Source: an uncultured Nonlabens sp.
Lineage (GTDB): Bacteria > Bacteroidota > Bacteroidia > Flavobacteriales > Flavobacteriaceae
Assembly: GCA_947491755.1 (NCBI GenBank)
Contig: CANLKV010000004.1
Coordinates: forward strand, 1-64,000
Direction of reading: 5' to 3'
Length of the DNA: 64,000 bases
This document shows, piece after piece, positions 7,558-16,638 of the stretch; position 1 is the stretch's first letter, and each line of letters starts with the position of its first letter. The notes beneath the pieces were generated by a model. It did no database searches. It saw nothing but the letters and a program-made list of their open reading frames with translations, and was not told where the DNA came from. The position numbers were made by a program, and so were the translations under genes.

Positions 7558-9345
7558 ATGGAAAACCTGGATTACGGAATTATTGGGAATTGTATGAGTG
7601 CCGCACTGGTTTCAAAAACCGGATCTATTGACTGGTGTTGCCTTCCTATTTTTGATAGTGCATCAGTTTTTGCAAAGATCCTTGATGATCAAAAAGGCGG
7701 CAACCTCTCTTTTAAAGTGGCAGATGAATATGCGATACATCAAGAATACTTATGGCAGACAAATATATTAAGTACTACCTATGATTGTGGTGACCACGCT
7801 TTTCAAGTGATTGACTTTATGCCGCGTTATCCAGAAAATAATGGATCTTTTTATGCACCGCCAGATATTATTAGATTTATAAGAATCTTAAAAGGTACGC
7901 CCCAAGTTACTGTGATTTATAATCCTAAACTTAAATATGCAGCGGGTGAGACAGTACATCAAAATAAGGGAGAGTACATCCATAGCAATACTACCCATGG
8001 TGCTTATGAGTCGGTTTTTTTATATAGCGATATAGACTATGACGCTATTTTAAACCAGCGACAGGTAACGCTAAAGAGCAATGCTTTTCTATTACTTTCT
8101 TATCATGAAAAACTTGCCTCACAAACTCTAGATCGCTGTTATTTAAAATTCCAGCGTACCAAAACTTACTGGATGAACTGGAGTGAAAGTACCACCGTAT
8201 ATCCACTTTATCAGGAAGAGATTGTACGTAGTGCATTGACCTTAAAAGCGCTAACCTATGAAAAATCTGGTGCTGTACTTGCTGCTGCCACTACCAGCTT
8301 GCCTGAGACTATAGGCGAGGTAAGAAACTGGGATTACCGTTTTTGCTGGATACGTGACGCAAGTATGGTGATACGGGTTATTGCCGGACTGGGGCATGAA
8401 AAATCTGCCGAGAGTTTTCTACAATTTATCGTAGACACTATTCCAGAAAAAGATGAGAAAATACAGATCATGTATGGCATTAACGGAGAGAAAGAACTGA
8501 CCGAAAAGTTCCTGGACCACCTAGCAGGCTACCATAATTCACAACCTGTACGTGTAGGAAACGCTGCCTACATCCAGAAACAAAATGACATTTACGGTAT
8601 TTTAATGGAGGTTATTTACCAGCAATTTGTGCAATTTGAGACGAGCCTACAAAATAGTGAAGAGCTATGGACCATCATAAAAAGTGTGACCTCTATGGTG
8701 CGTAAAAACTGGCAAAAACCTGATAAAGGCATCTGGGAGTTGCGTACAGAAGACCGTCATTTTGTTTTTTCAAAATTGTTGTGTTGGGTAGCCATTGACC
8801 GCGCCATTAAAATAAGTGAGATCATAGGAAAAAGCAGGTACCTTAAAGAATGGAGCGACCTGAGACAGCAAATACACGACGATATTTACACGCACGGCTG
8901 GAATAATGATGTACAAGCCTACACACAATCCTATGGCTCTACAGATCTAGATGCGTCTACCTTACTAATGGAGCAATATGGCTTTATTAAAGCAACTGAT
9001 CCTCGATTTGTAAGTACTGTTCAAGCTACAGAAAAAGAACTGTGTAACGATGGATTAATGTATAGGTACAAGAACAATGATGACTTTGGAGAGCCCAGCA
9101 GCTCTTTTACGATCTGTACTTTTTGGTTAATTGATAGCTTGCATAAAATAGGTGAGACCGACAAAGCACGATCGTATTTTGACCAGTTACTTTCTTACAG
9201 CAATCATCTGGGATTATTTAGTGAAGACATAGATTTTAAGACGAAGCGATTGTTAGGAAACTTTCCGCAAGCTTACTCTCATCTGGCTTTAATTGAGACT
9301 GCGATAAATTTTAGTAAAGAATTCGCTTCTACGGAAACGGAGTAG
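7558..9345 (+). CDS. Glycoside hydrolase family 15 (glucoamylase/trehalase-like)
   Basis: 595 residues. An N-terminal beta-sandwich (YGIIGNCMSAALVSKTGSID) is followed by the (alpha/alpha)6 barrel. The GH15 marker VRNWDYRFCWIRDASM and the general-acid region GIWELRTEDRHFVFSK (E394) are intact. Family members cleave alpha-1,4-glucans or trehalose by inversion. No signal peptide is seen, so it should act in the cytoplasm. The divergent neighbour makes trehalose, so a role in trehalose or glycogen turnover is the natural inference, but GH15 specificity cannot be read from the motifs alone. Confidence 0.93.
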   Translation: MENLDYGIIGNCMSAALVSKTGSIDWCCLPIFDSASVFAKILDDQKGGNLSFKVADEYAIHQEYLWQTNILSTTYDCGDHAFQVIDFMPRYPENNGSFYAPPDIIRFIRILKGTPQVTVIYNPKLKYAAGETVHQNKGEYIHSNTTHGAYESVFLYSDIDYDAILNQRQVTLKSNAFLLLSYHEKLASQTLDRCYLKFQRTKTYWMNWSESTTVYPLYQEEIVRSALTLKALTYEKSGAVLAAATTSLPETIGEVRNWDYRFCWIRDASMVIRVIAGLGHEKSAESFLQFIVDTIPEKDEKIQIMYGINGEKELTEKFLDHLAGYHNSQPVRVGNAAYIQKQNDIYGILMEVIYQQFVQFETSLQNSEELWTIIKSVTSMVRKNWQKPDKGIWELRTEDRHFVFSKLLCWVAIDRAIKISEIIGKSRYLKEWSDLRQQIHDDIYTHGWNNDVQAYTQSYGSTDLDASTLLMEQYGFIKATDPRFVSTVQATEKELCNDGLMYRYKNNDDFGEPSSSFTICTFWLIDSLHKIGETDKARSYFDQLLSYSNHLGLFSEDIDFKTKRLLGNFPQAYSHLALIETAINFSKEFASTETE

Positions 9346-9565
9346 ATTCTATCTGCAAATCATCAGTTGTAGTCATTAAACAGAAAGAGAATTAAAATAG
9401 AAATATCCATAGGGCTACTGTCTTTTGAAGAGTGTTTTTTTAATTGCCTAGGAAGAAGCAGCTGTTATAAAAATGCGCAACTTCCTACAGCATCAAGTTG
9501 AAAGGGTTCATTTTATGATGTTGTGTTAACGGCAATGCAGAATACCTTTCCCTAACAAAGTTGAG

Positions 9566-10183
9566 TCATAAAACAAATATCGCCACTGCAATACCAATAA
9601 AAACAACAATTTGTATCCATTTCATCACGGGTCCAAACCACTGAGAGGATCTAATAAAGCGCGCCACGTTCCCGCCTAAAAAAGCTATTAAATAAAAGGT
9701 GATGAGGGAAACTAGCATAAAAATCCCACCTAGGATATAGATCTGTATCCATTCTGCCATGGCATGTGGCACAACAAACTGTGGCAGTAGGGCAAGAAAG
9801 AACAAGGTAACTTTTGGATTGAGTAGGTTCATGGTGATTCCTACTCGATATAGTTTCCACCAGCTTTGCCGGTTTGCTGTATCTTCTATGAATTGAATAG
9901 CAGCATCCGATCGATAAATTTTATAGGCTAAAAACAATAAGTAAACGGCTCCAGCGATTTTTATAAGGAATAACAACCAGTCATTATCTCTCAAAATAAC
10001 TGCAAAACCTAATGCAACAATAGAGGTATGAACTATACAACCAGTAATAAGTCCGCTAGCAACAGCGACACCATACCGAGCACCACGAGCAACAGCTTGT
10101 GTAAGAACAAAAATATTGTCAGGCCCTGGTGATAAAGCGAGCAGTAAGGCTGCTAATGAAAAAGCGAGGCAAGATTCTAGCAT
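9566..10183 (-). CDS. LysE/RhtB family amino-acid exporter
   Basis: 205 residues, with about six hydrophobic segments. The N-terminal signature ALLLALSPGPDNIFVLTQA and the central NLLNPKVTLFFLALLPQFV are diagnostic of the LysE/RhtB translocators, which export amino acids or related small molecules across the inner membrane. Substrate unknown. It is followed by pyrD upstream on the same strand (45-bp gap), with no functional link that I can see. The 220 bp downstream, between this gene and the GH15 stop at 9345, hold nothing that I recognise. Confidence 0.92.
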   Translation of the reverse strand: MLESCLAFSLAALLLALSPGPDNIFVLTQAVARGARYGVAVASGLITGCIVHTSIVALGFAVILRDNDWLLFLIKIAGAVYLLFLAYKIYRSDAAIQFIEDTANRQSWWKLYRVGITMNLLNPKVTLFFLALLPQFVVPHAMAEWIQIYILGGIFMLVSLITFYLIAFLGGNVARFIRSSQWFGPVMKWIQIVVFIGIAVAIFVL

Positions 10184-10228
10184 TTTCTATTTAATTGAGG
10201 TGCAACTTGGATAGATGGAGCTTCCTTT

Positions 10229-11275
10229 CTACAACCCTTGCTTGATTATTTCTCTATTAATGTCACGTACTAACGATGGCCCTTGATACACAAAGCCTGT
10301 GTATAACTGCACTAGGCTTGCACCGGCCTTTATTTTGTCAATGGCGTCCTGGGCAGTCATAATGCCACCTACTCCTATAATAGGAAAAGCGCCATTACTA
10401 TTGCGGTGCAGGAATGATATCACCTGTGTAGCGCGATTTGTAAGTGGTGCACCGCTCAAGCCTCCTGCCTCTTCTTGCAGTGTGAGATCACTTTGTAATT
10501 CCTTGCGCTCGATAGTAGTATTTGTTGCGATCACGCCATCAATCTGAGTATCTTCCACGATCCCTATAATATCCATTAATTGATCGTCTGTTAGATCTGG
10601 AGCAATTTTAAGAAGTATAGGCTTTCGTTGTTCCCGGGCGTTATTTAAATCTTGTAGGGTTTGCAGGATGTGAGTTAAGGGCTTACGATCTTGTAACTCT
10701 CGCAATCCAGGCGTATTAGGCGAGCTTACATTGACTGTAAAATAGTCTACATGATCAAATAGTTTATTGAAGCAAATGATGTAATCATCAACAGCTCGTT
10801 CATTAGGTGTGACTTTATTCTTGCCTATATTCCCTCCTATCAAAACATGACCTGGCTGACCTAGCCTCGGGTTTGTCTTAAGTCGTTCTACTGCTGCATC
10901 TACACCACCGTTATTAAAACCCATGCGGTTGACAATTGCAGCATCCTTTTGAAGTCTGAAAAGTCGGGTTTTAGGGTTGCCATCCTGTGGTTTTGGAGTA
11001 AGTGTACCTATTTCAATAAAACCGAATCCCAGATCTGAAAATTCTTTAAAAGCTTTGGCATCTTTATCAAATCCTGCTGCCATACCTACTGGGTTTTCAA
11101 AGGATAGACCAAACACGGTTCTTTGTAATGCAAGATGGTGCGGTTTGTAACGCTTCCGCGAAAGCGAACTAAAACCAGGCATCTTGCTTAAAACCTTTAC
11201 CGCCTTAAATGAAAAATGATGAACGCCCTCTGGATCAAAACGAAATAATAGAGGTCTGACTATAGATTTATACAT
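10229..11275 (-). CDS. pyrD: Dihydroorotate dehydrogenase (quinone), class 2
   Basis: Oxidises dihydroorotate to orotate in pyrimidine synthesis and passes electrons to the quinone pool. The FMN barrel begins [17 protein letters not shown]; the catalytic base is Ser in [17 protein letters not shown], which marks class 2 (class 1 has Cys). An N-terminal helical extension for membrane contact ([20 protein letters not shown]) is present. The ATG at 11275 (MYKSIVRP, 348 residues) fits the family better than the one at 11293. A one-mismatch copy of the dispersed palindrome lies within the N-terminal part ([10 protein letters not shown]). It is divergent from lpdA. Confidence 0.95.
   Translation of the reverse strand: MYKSIVRPLLFRFDPEGVHHFSFKAVKVLSKMPGFSSLSRKRYKPHHLALQRTVFGLSFENPVGMAAGFDKDAKAFKEFSDLGFGFIEIGTLTPKPQDGNPKTRLFRLQKDAAIVNRMGFNNGGVDAAVERLKTNPRLGQPGHVLIGGNIGKNKVTPNERAVDDYIICFNKLFDHVDYFTVNVSSPNTPGLRELQDRKPLTHILQTLQDLNNAREQRKPILLKIAPDLTDDQLMDIIGIVEDTQIDGVIATNTTIERKELQSDLTLQEEAGGLSGAPLTNRATQVISFLHRNSNGAFPIIGVGGIMTAQDAIDKIKAGASLVQLYTGFVYQGPSLVRDINREIIKQGL
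11152..11165. repeat. Dispersed palindrome, copy 4 (one mismatch, in pyrD)
   Basis: GCTTCCGCGAAAGC, one base from the consensus, inside the N-terminal coding region of pyrD, in a different reading frame from the AFAKA copies. Confidence 0.8.
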
Positions 11276-11350
11276 AACAAATGGGTTGGTCAAAAATACG
11301 ATCGTTAGCCGTTTATTCTATATTTTTACAGCTCTTAAAAATTGACGGAT

Positions 11351-12742
11351 ATGAGTAAATATGATGTAATCGTTCTGGGTAGTGGTCCTGGTGGCTATGT
11401 GACTGCAATACGTGCCTCACAACTGGGCATGAAAGTGGCGATTGTAGAGAAAGAATCCCTAGGTGGTGTTTGTTTGAACTGGGGTTGTATACCTACTAAA
11501 GCACTTATAAAAAGTGCAGATGTTTTCAATTATTTAAACCACGCAGAAGACTACGGATTAAAAGTAAACGGCGTTGATAAAGATTTTAATGCGGTTGTAA
11601 AACGTTCTCGAGATGTGGCCGATGGTATGAGTAAAGGCGTGCAATTCTTGATGAAGAAAAATAAGATTGACGTTATCATGGGTTATGGTACGCTCAAAAA
11701 AGGTAAAAAGATTGAAGTCAAAGCGGAAGACGGTACCACATCGACTGTAGAGGCTAACCATATTATTATCGCTACAGGGGCAAAGTCCCGCGTACTACCT
11801 TCATTACCACAGGACGGTAAAAAGGTAATAGGCTATCGCGAGGCGATGACACTAGACAAACAACCTAAAAAGATGATCATCGTAGGCTCTGGAGCCATAG
11901 GGGTCGAGTTTGCTTATTTCTACAACGCGATGGGTACTGAGGTAACTATTGTAGAATATTTAGACCGCATTGTTCCAGTTGAGGATGTGGACGTTTCTAA
12001 ACAAATGGAGCGCAGTTTTAAGAAAACTGGCATTAAAATCATGACATCGAGCGAGGTAACTGGCGTCGATACTAGCGGTGACGGTGTAAAAGCTACCATC
12101 AAGACAAAGAAAGGCGAGGAAATTCTAGAGGCAGATATTGTGTTGAGTGCTGTAGGTATTGAAACGAACACAAAAAATATAGGGCTCGAGGAAGTAGGAA
12201 TCTCTACAGACCGTGGTAAGGTATTAGTTAATGACTGGTACCAGACTAATATTCCAGGATATTATGCCATAGGAGATATCACAGCTGGTCCAGCACTAGC
12301 ACACGTGGCGAGCGCAGAAGGTATACTGTGTGTAGAAAAAATTGCAGACCTGCATGTGGAGCCATTAGATTATGGCAATATTCCAGGATGTACTTATTCC
12401 ACTCCAGAGATTGCAAGTGTAGGTTATACAGAAGCACAGGCAAAGGAGGCTGGCTATGAGATCAAGGTAGGTAAATTTCCATTTTCAGCATCTGGTAAGG
12501 CCAGCGCATCTGGGACCAAAGATGGCTTTGTTAAAGTAATTTTTGACGCCAAATATGGCGAGTGGCTGGGTTGTCACATGATAGGTGCTGGCGTTACAGA
12601 CATGATTGCAGAAGCTGTAATCGCTAGAAAACTAGAAACAACAGGCCATGAGGTTCTTAAAACAGTACACCCTCACCCTACTATGAGTGAGGCGGTTATG
12701 GAAGCCGTTGCAGATGCTTATGACGAGGTTATCCACCTGTAA
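11351..12742 (+). CDS. lpdA: Dihydrolipoyl dehydrogenase
   Basis: E3 component of the 2-oxo acid dehydrogenase complexes and glycine cleavage; reoxidises lipoamide with NAD+. From the ATG at 11351 it has 463 residues: FAD Rossmann motif VIVLGSGPGGYVTA, redox disulfide C41-C46 in GGVCLNWGCIPTK, a second Rossmann fold (IIVGSGAIGVEFAYF), and the C-terminal His-Glu pair in VHPHPTMSEAVMEAV. A TTG nine bases upstream is possible but less likely. It stands alone with its own terminator; no E1 or E2 gene is in this window. Confidence 0.97.
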   Translation: MSKYDVIVLGSGPGGYVTAIRASQLGMKVAIVEKESLGGVCLNWGCIPTKALIKSADVFNYLNHAEDYGLKVNGVDKDFNAVVKRSRDVADGMSKGVQFLMKKNKIDVIMGYGTLKKGKKIEVKAEDGTTSTVEANHIIIATGAKSRVLPSLPQDGKKVIGYREAMTLDKQPKKMIIVGSGAIGVEFAYFYNAMGTEVTIVEYLDRIVPVEDVDVSKQMERSFKKTGIKIMTSSEVTGVDTSGDGVKATIKTKKGEEILEADIVLSAVGIETNTKNIGLEEVGISTDRGKVLVNDWYQTNIPGYYAIGDITAGPALAHVASAEGILCVEKIADLHVEPLDYGNIPGCTYSTPEIASVGYTEAQAKEAGYEIKVGKFPFSASGKASASGTKDGFVKVIFDAKYGEWLGCHMIGAGVTDMIAEAVIARKLETTGHEVLKTVHPHPTMSEAVMEAVADAYDEVIHL

Positions 12743-12763
12743 ATAATTAATTTTTTAATTTAT

Positions 12764-12799
12764 AAAATCCCTCGATGCTGCGCATCGTGGGATTTTTTT
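12764..12799 (+). terminator. Intrinsic terminator after lpdA
   Basis: AAATCCCTCGATG pairs with CATCGTGGGATTT around a 5-nt loop (CTGCG), followed by a T-run. Confidence 0.88.
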
Positions 12800-12829
12800 A
12801 TGTCAAATCTTCAATTGCCTTGGCAATAG

Positions 12830-13207
12830 CTAGCAGGTTTTTGCAGCGAGCAGGCGTTGTACTTTATAGACATCGACGGCTTTTGAAAATTTCTTGCTCA
12901 CACTAGGCAAATTCTCACTACTTATCCAGATTTTTAACTCAGCATCCCGATCAAAGGTTCCCGCTGTTTCTAGAGAAAACCTAGAAATACTTTTATACGG
13001 CATGGATTTTACTTCCATTTTTTTTCCAGTGAGGCCTTGCTTATCGATAAGTATCAAACGTCTTGAGGTAAAAATAAATACATCACGAAAGAGAACAAAC
13101 CCCATGTCAATAGACTCATTATCAATCAATAAATGGCGGTATTCTTCTTTTAGTTTTTCTGGCGCTACCTCGCCCGCGTTGCCCAGCATTTTATCTAGAA
13201 TTCCCAT
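12830..13207 (-). CDS. Bacterial PH-domain protein (bPH/YvlB-like)
   Basis: 125 residues, soluble. The segment NESIDMGFVLFRDVFIFTSRRLILIDKQG, then KSMPYKSISRFSLETAGTFD and ELKIWIS, matches the bacterial pleckstrin-homology domain of the bPH_1 (DUF1696) type. Members are small ring-forming cytosolic proteins with no clear biochemical role. It stands alone. Other than the fold, nothing in the sequence gives a function. Confidence 0.85.
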   Translation of the reverse strand: MGILDKMLGNAGEVAPEKLKEEYRHLLIDNESIDMGFVLFRDVFIFTSRRLILIDKQGLTGKKMEVKSMPYKSISRFSLETAGTFDRDAELKIWISSENLPSVSKKFSKAVDVYKVQRLLAAKTC

Positions 13208-13327
13208 AGTTACAATAGTGTTTATGTGTCAAGATATTAAACGGAAGCCTCGATCTATTTATTGAGATGTTAAAACTTAGGTCTCGCTTATGGTTAATGA
13301 TGCAGCAGCGAGATGTCACCATAAAAA

Positions 13328-13353
13328 AACCGCTCTCAATTAAGAAAGCGGTT
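13328..13353 (-). terminator. Intrinsic terminator after the proteorhodopsin gene
   Basis: On the minus strand AACCGCT pairs with AGCGGTT around an AT-rich loop, followed by a T-run (the A7 tract at 13323-13329 on the plus strand). Confidence 0.82.
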
Positions 13354-13375
13354 CTCCTTGTAAATTGCGGTTGTG

Positions 13376-14110
13376 TTAGGCAGTTGCTTTCTTTTTCATA
13401 GCAATAGTTGCTAGGTTATAGATTACAAGACCGAAACCTATTTTATTTACGGCGTCACCTAAGTTGTAAACTACATCTAGTTGTAACCCGCCAAAAATTG
13501 GCTCGTACCATCCTGGAGTTCCTGCCATGTACCCAATTGGGTAAATAGCCCATCCTACAAGAACAAACCAACATAAGGTCTTGTGAGCGCTTAAAATCTC
13601 GCCACCAGCAGCTACAGCTAGTTTCTTTGCAGCACCGAACCATATTTCATAAACGATGGCAAAGTAAGCAATACCAGATAATAGTCCCCAGAACCACGCT
13701 TGCTCACGATATACAGCCTCACCAAAGTAACCTGTAACTAGCATAATCACTGACCAGGCTATAAGACGCCACATCAACGATTTTTTTGCTCCTGCTACTT
13801 TCAAGATCAAATAGAATTCCACACACATCAATGGTACCGTTAGCACCCAGTCAACGTATCTAAAGAATACGGGAGACTCTGCAAATCCAGACCAATAATC
13901 TCTCATGTACCAGTAATGTACAGCTGCAATGAAAGTAATTAATCCAGAAACAAGAATGGAAGTACGCCACTTATTGTCAAAACTACTGAGTGACAAGAAG
14001 AAGAATGCACTAGCGGCCATCATTGCCATGGCTCCTACAAAAAATGTAAAGCCCACATAATCGTCAGAAGCTATCCTAGCTACCTCGATATTTAATAGTA
14101 AATTGTTCAT
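13376..14110 (-). CDS. Green-type proton-pumping proteorhodopsin
   Basis: 244 residues, seven hydrophobic helices. Helix C reads RYVDWVLTVPLMCVE: proton acceptor D87, T91 and proton donor E98 make the DTE motif of outward H+ pumps (Na+ pumps have NDQ, Cl- pumps NTQ). The spectral-tuning position is M95, which in flavobacterial rhodopsins goes with green absorption. H65 (AVHYWYMR) pairs with D87 as in other proteorhodopsins, R84 is present, and the retinal Schiff-base lysine is K223 (DAVNKIGFG). Light drives proton export, giving proton-motive force in the inner membrane. The blh gene that makes its retinal is divergent, 71 bp away. Confidence 0.97.
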   Translation of the reverse strand: MNNLLLNIEVARIASDDYVGFTFFVGAMAMMAASAFFFLSLSSFDNKWRTSILVSGLITFIAAVHYWYMRDYWSGFAESPVFFRYVDWVLTVPLMCVEFYLILKVAGAKKSLMWRLIAWSVIMLVTGYFGEAVYREQAWFWGLLSGIAYFAIVYEIWFGAAKKLAVAAGGEILSAHKTLCWFVLVGWAIYPIGYMAGTPGWYEPIFGGLQLDVVYNLGDAVNKIGFGLVIYNLATIAMKKKATA

Positions 14111-14181
14111 AATAAAGTGTTTTTTGTTTAGCTAAAAGTAACTAACATTAAACAATGTTTTAAATATTTTTAGAAAATTAT

Positions 14182-15081
14182 ATGAAAATCAATCATTTGG
14201 ACCATCAATATATAGATTTATATAACAAAATTTTGGTGTTTAGTTTTGTATCGCTATGGTTGTCCATTAAATTGCCTGAACAGCTAGAAAACACTATAGC
14301 TTATGCTCTAATAATGACAGTAGGGGTTGTTCACGGCGCTAATGATTTAAAGGTTTATTTCAACACAAAAAAGACTTCTTTAACCAGGATTATATTGTTC
14401 ATAACTTTTTATATGGTGATTGTAGGAATGGGCTTTGCAGCTTTTTTTATAATACCAGATGTCATCCTATCCCTGTTTATTGTGGCCAGTGGGTACCATT
14501 TTGGTCAGGAACATTTTGAAAAGTTTGAAGTACCACGGTCGCCAGGCCAGCGATTGCTAGAATTATTTTACGGTTTAACCATTATTGTAACTATTCTTTA
14601 TGTCAATGCACAAGAGAGCCTTCCTATTCTAGATGACTTGTTAAGCACCAGCCTGACATCCACTTTTTTATTTAATATATTGATCATTTGCGCCGCTGCT
14701 ACTATAATCCTGGGCGTCGTGTACTTGAGAACTTTATCCTGGTCGGCGATCGCGATGGAGCTGCTCTATCTATTTGTTCTTTATATCATCTTTATGAGTA
14801 GCACACTGGTATGGAGTTTTGCCATATATTTTGTGTTGTGGCATAGCGTGCCTTCCATCAATCATCAAATAAGACACCTATACGGTGGGGTTAACGGGCT
14901 ATTTATATGGAAATACATAAAAAGCTCTTTCTTATACTGGATGGCCTCTCTGATTTTTTTAGGCGGTTTGTATTATTTTTTATGGGATGACGAGAAGCTT
15001 TTCCTTACGATACTGGTAGCTTTCCTAGGTGGGATTACTTTCCCTCATATGATCGTCATGAACAAACTACACAAAACATAA
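14182..15081 (+). CDS. blh: Beta-carotene 15,15'-dioxygenase, Brp/Blh family
   Basis: 299 residues, membrane protein with about eight hydrophobic segments. It cleaves beta-carotene into two retinals, the chromophore for the neighbouring rhodopsin. Conserved iron-binding histidines are visible: H51 (GVVHGANDLK), H106 and H111 (SGYHFGQEHFEKF), H221 and H228 (LWHSVPSINHQIRHL). The gene starts 71 bp from the proteorhodopsin start on the other strand, so the two promoters overlap in a very AT-rich spacer and could be co-regulated. No carotenoid-synthesis genes (crt) are in this window; beta-carotene must be made elsewhere. Confidence 0.95.
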   Translation: MKINHLDHQYIDLYNKILVFSFVSLWLSIKLPEQLENTIAYALIMTVGVVHGANDLKVYFNTKKTSLTRIILFITFYMVIVGMGFAAFFIIPDVILSLFIVASGYHFGQEHFEKFEVPRSPGQRLLELFYGLTIIVTILYVNAQESLPILDDLLSTSLTSTFLFNILIICAAATIILGVVYLRTLSWSAIAMELLYLFVLYIIFMSSTLVWSFAIYFVLWHSVPSINHQIRHLYGGVNGLFIWKYIKSSFLYWMASLIFLGGLYYFLWDDEKLFLTILVAFLGGITFPHMIVMNKLHKT

Positions 15082-15143
15082 AGCGTAACTTTTACTAGTT
15101 GATTACTAGTGGACGTGATAAGAATTGTGAGGGGAATAAGTTC

Positions 15144-15157
15144 GCTTTCGCGAAAGC
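15144..15157. repeat. Dispersed palindrome, copy 5 (extended)
   Basis: Exact 14-bp core between blh and ffh; here the symmetry extends to 22 bp (15140-15161), the longest copy in the window. Confidence 0.92.
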
Positions 15158-15201
15158 GAACTACACCACAACAGTACAGCAACAAATAGCCTAGTAAAAC
15201 C

Positions 15202-15232
15202 TTGAACGCCACGACGCGAAATTCTATCTTTG
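15202..15232 (+). promoter_or_regulatory. Probable promoter of ffh
   Basis: TATCTTTG at 15225-15232 is a perfect TAnnTTTG -7 box, with TTG at 15202-15204 20 bp upstream, close to the Bacteroidota -33 spacing. The ffh ATG is at 15257. Confidence 0.6.
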
Positions 15233-15256
15233 TGCCTTAATAAATGAGTAAAGAAT

Positions 15257-16585
15257 ATGTTTGACAATTTAACAGACAAGCTGGATAAAGCGATGCACGT
15301 GTTGAAAGGACACGGGAGTATTACTGAAGTAAATGTCGCTGACACTCTTAAAGAAATACGTCGTGCACTGGTAGATGCAGATGTTAATTATAAAATTGCC
15401 AAGGAGTTTACCACTACTGCCAAAGAAAAGGCACTAGGTCAAGGGGTACTGACTACCTTGAAACCTGGGCAAATGCTTACTAAAATTGTTAAAGACGAGC
15501 TGACAGAACTCATGGGAGGCTCTGCAGAGGGAATCAATCTTTCTGGTAACCCTAGCATTATTCTGATGTCTGGTTTACAAGGATCTGGTAAAACTACTTT
15601 TTCTGGTAAACTAGCTAACTTTTTAAAAAACAAAAAAAGTAAAAAACCTTTACTGGTTGCTTGTGATATATACCGTCCAGCAGCCATTGATCAGTTGCAT
15701 GTTGTAGGAGAACAAATAGGTGTAGAAGTTTTCTCGAATCGCGAGGAGAAAAACCCTGTTAAAATTTCACAGGCGGCCATAGCTTATGCAAAACAAAATG
15801 GATTTAATGCAGTGATTATTGATACCGCAGGTCGACTAGCCATTGACCAGCAAATGATGAATGAGATTGCAGATGTTCATGCTGCCGTACAACCTCATGA
15901 GACGCTATTTGTGGTAGATGCTATGACCGGTCAAGATGCTGTGAACACCGCCAAGGCTTTTAATGAAAAACTGAATTTTGACGGTGTTGTTCTTACAAAA
16001 CTGGATGGAGATACTCGCGGTGGTGCTGCGCTTTCTATAAAATCTGTCGTGGATAAACCTATAAAATTCATAGGTACGGGAGAAAAAATGGAAGCGATTG
16101 ATGTGTTCTATCCAGAGCGTATGGCAGATCGTATTCTGGGTATGGGTGATGTTGTCTCTCTTGTAGAAAAAGCCCAGGAGCAATTTGACGAGCAAGAGGC
16201 CCGCAAACTGAGCAAGAAGATTGCAAAGAACCAATTCGGTTTTGATGATTTCCTTAATCAGATACAACAGATCAAGAAGATGGGTAACATGAAAGACCTG
16301 ATGGGCATGATACCAGGTGCTGGTAAGATGCTCAAAGATGTTGATATCGATGACGATGCTTTCAAAGGGATTGAGGCGATTATACATTCCATGACCATTG
16401 AAGAACGTACCAAACCACAAGTGATCAATGGATCCCGTAAAAAACGTATCGCAAAAGGTAGCGGTACCAGCGTGACCGAGGTCAATCAATTGCTGAAACA
16501 ATTTGACCAAATGAGCAAAATGATGAAGATGATGCAAGGAGGTAAAGGAAAAGCTATGATGCAAGCCATGAGTAAGATGAGATAA
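15257..16585 (+). CDS. ffh: Signal recognition particle protein Ffh (SRP54)
   Basis: 442 residues. The N domain is followed by the GTPase domain with P-loop GLQGSGKTT (from residue 106), DTAGRL and TKLDGDTRGGAALS, then the methionine-rich M domain (MGNMKDLMGMIPG, KMMKMMQGG) that binds signal peptides and 4.5S RNA. With FtsY it targets nascent membrane proteins to SecYEG. Neighbour folD is 53 bp downstream on the same strand. I did not find the 4.5S RNA gene in the window. Confidence 0.98.
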   Translation: MFDNLTDKLDKAMHVLKGHGSITEVNVADTLKEIRRALVDADVNYKIAKEFTTTAKEKALGQGVLTTLKPGQMLTKIVKDELTELMGGSAEGINLSGNPSIILMSGLQGSGKTTFSGKLANFLKNKKSKKPLLVACDIYRPAAIDQLHVVGEQIGVEVFSNREEKNPVKISQAAIAYAKQNGFNAVIIDTAGRLAIDQQMMNEIADVHAAVQPHETLFVVDAMTGQDAVNTAKAFNEKLNFDGVVLTKLDGDTRGGAALSIKSVVDKPIKFIGTGEKMEAIDVFYPERMADRILGMGDVVSLVEKAQEQFDEQEARKLSKKIAKNQFGFDDFLNQIQQIKKMGNMKDLMGMIPGAGKMLKDVDIDDDAFKGIEAIIHSMTIEERTKPQVINGSRKKRIAKGSGTSVTEVNQLLKQFDQMSKMMKMMQGGKGKAMMQAMSKMR

Positions 16586-16638
16586 TGAGGCTCATATAAT
16601 GTAAAGCCTGCTATAATAAAACCCCACAAAACAACCCC

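Noticed and set aside
13376..14110. Sodium- or chloride-pumping rhodopsin
   Set aside because: Helix C has the Asp-Thr-Glu set of proton pumps, not NDQ or NTQ.
15905..16564. 219-residue ORF antisense to ffh
   Set aside because: It is a His/Phe/Leu-rich shadow frame of the Ffh GTPase and M domains.
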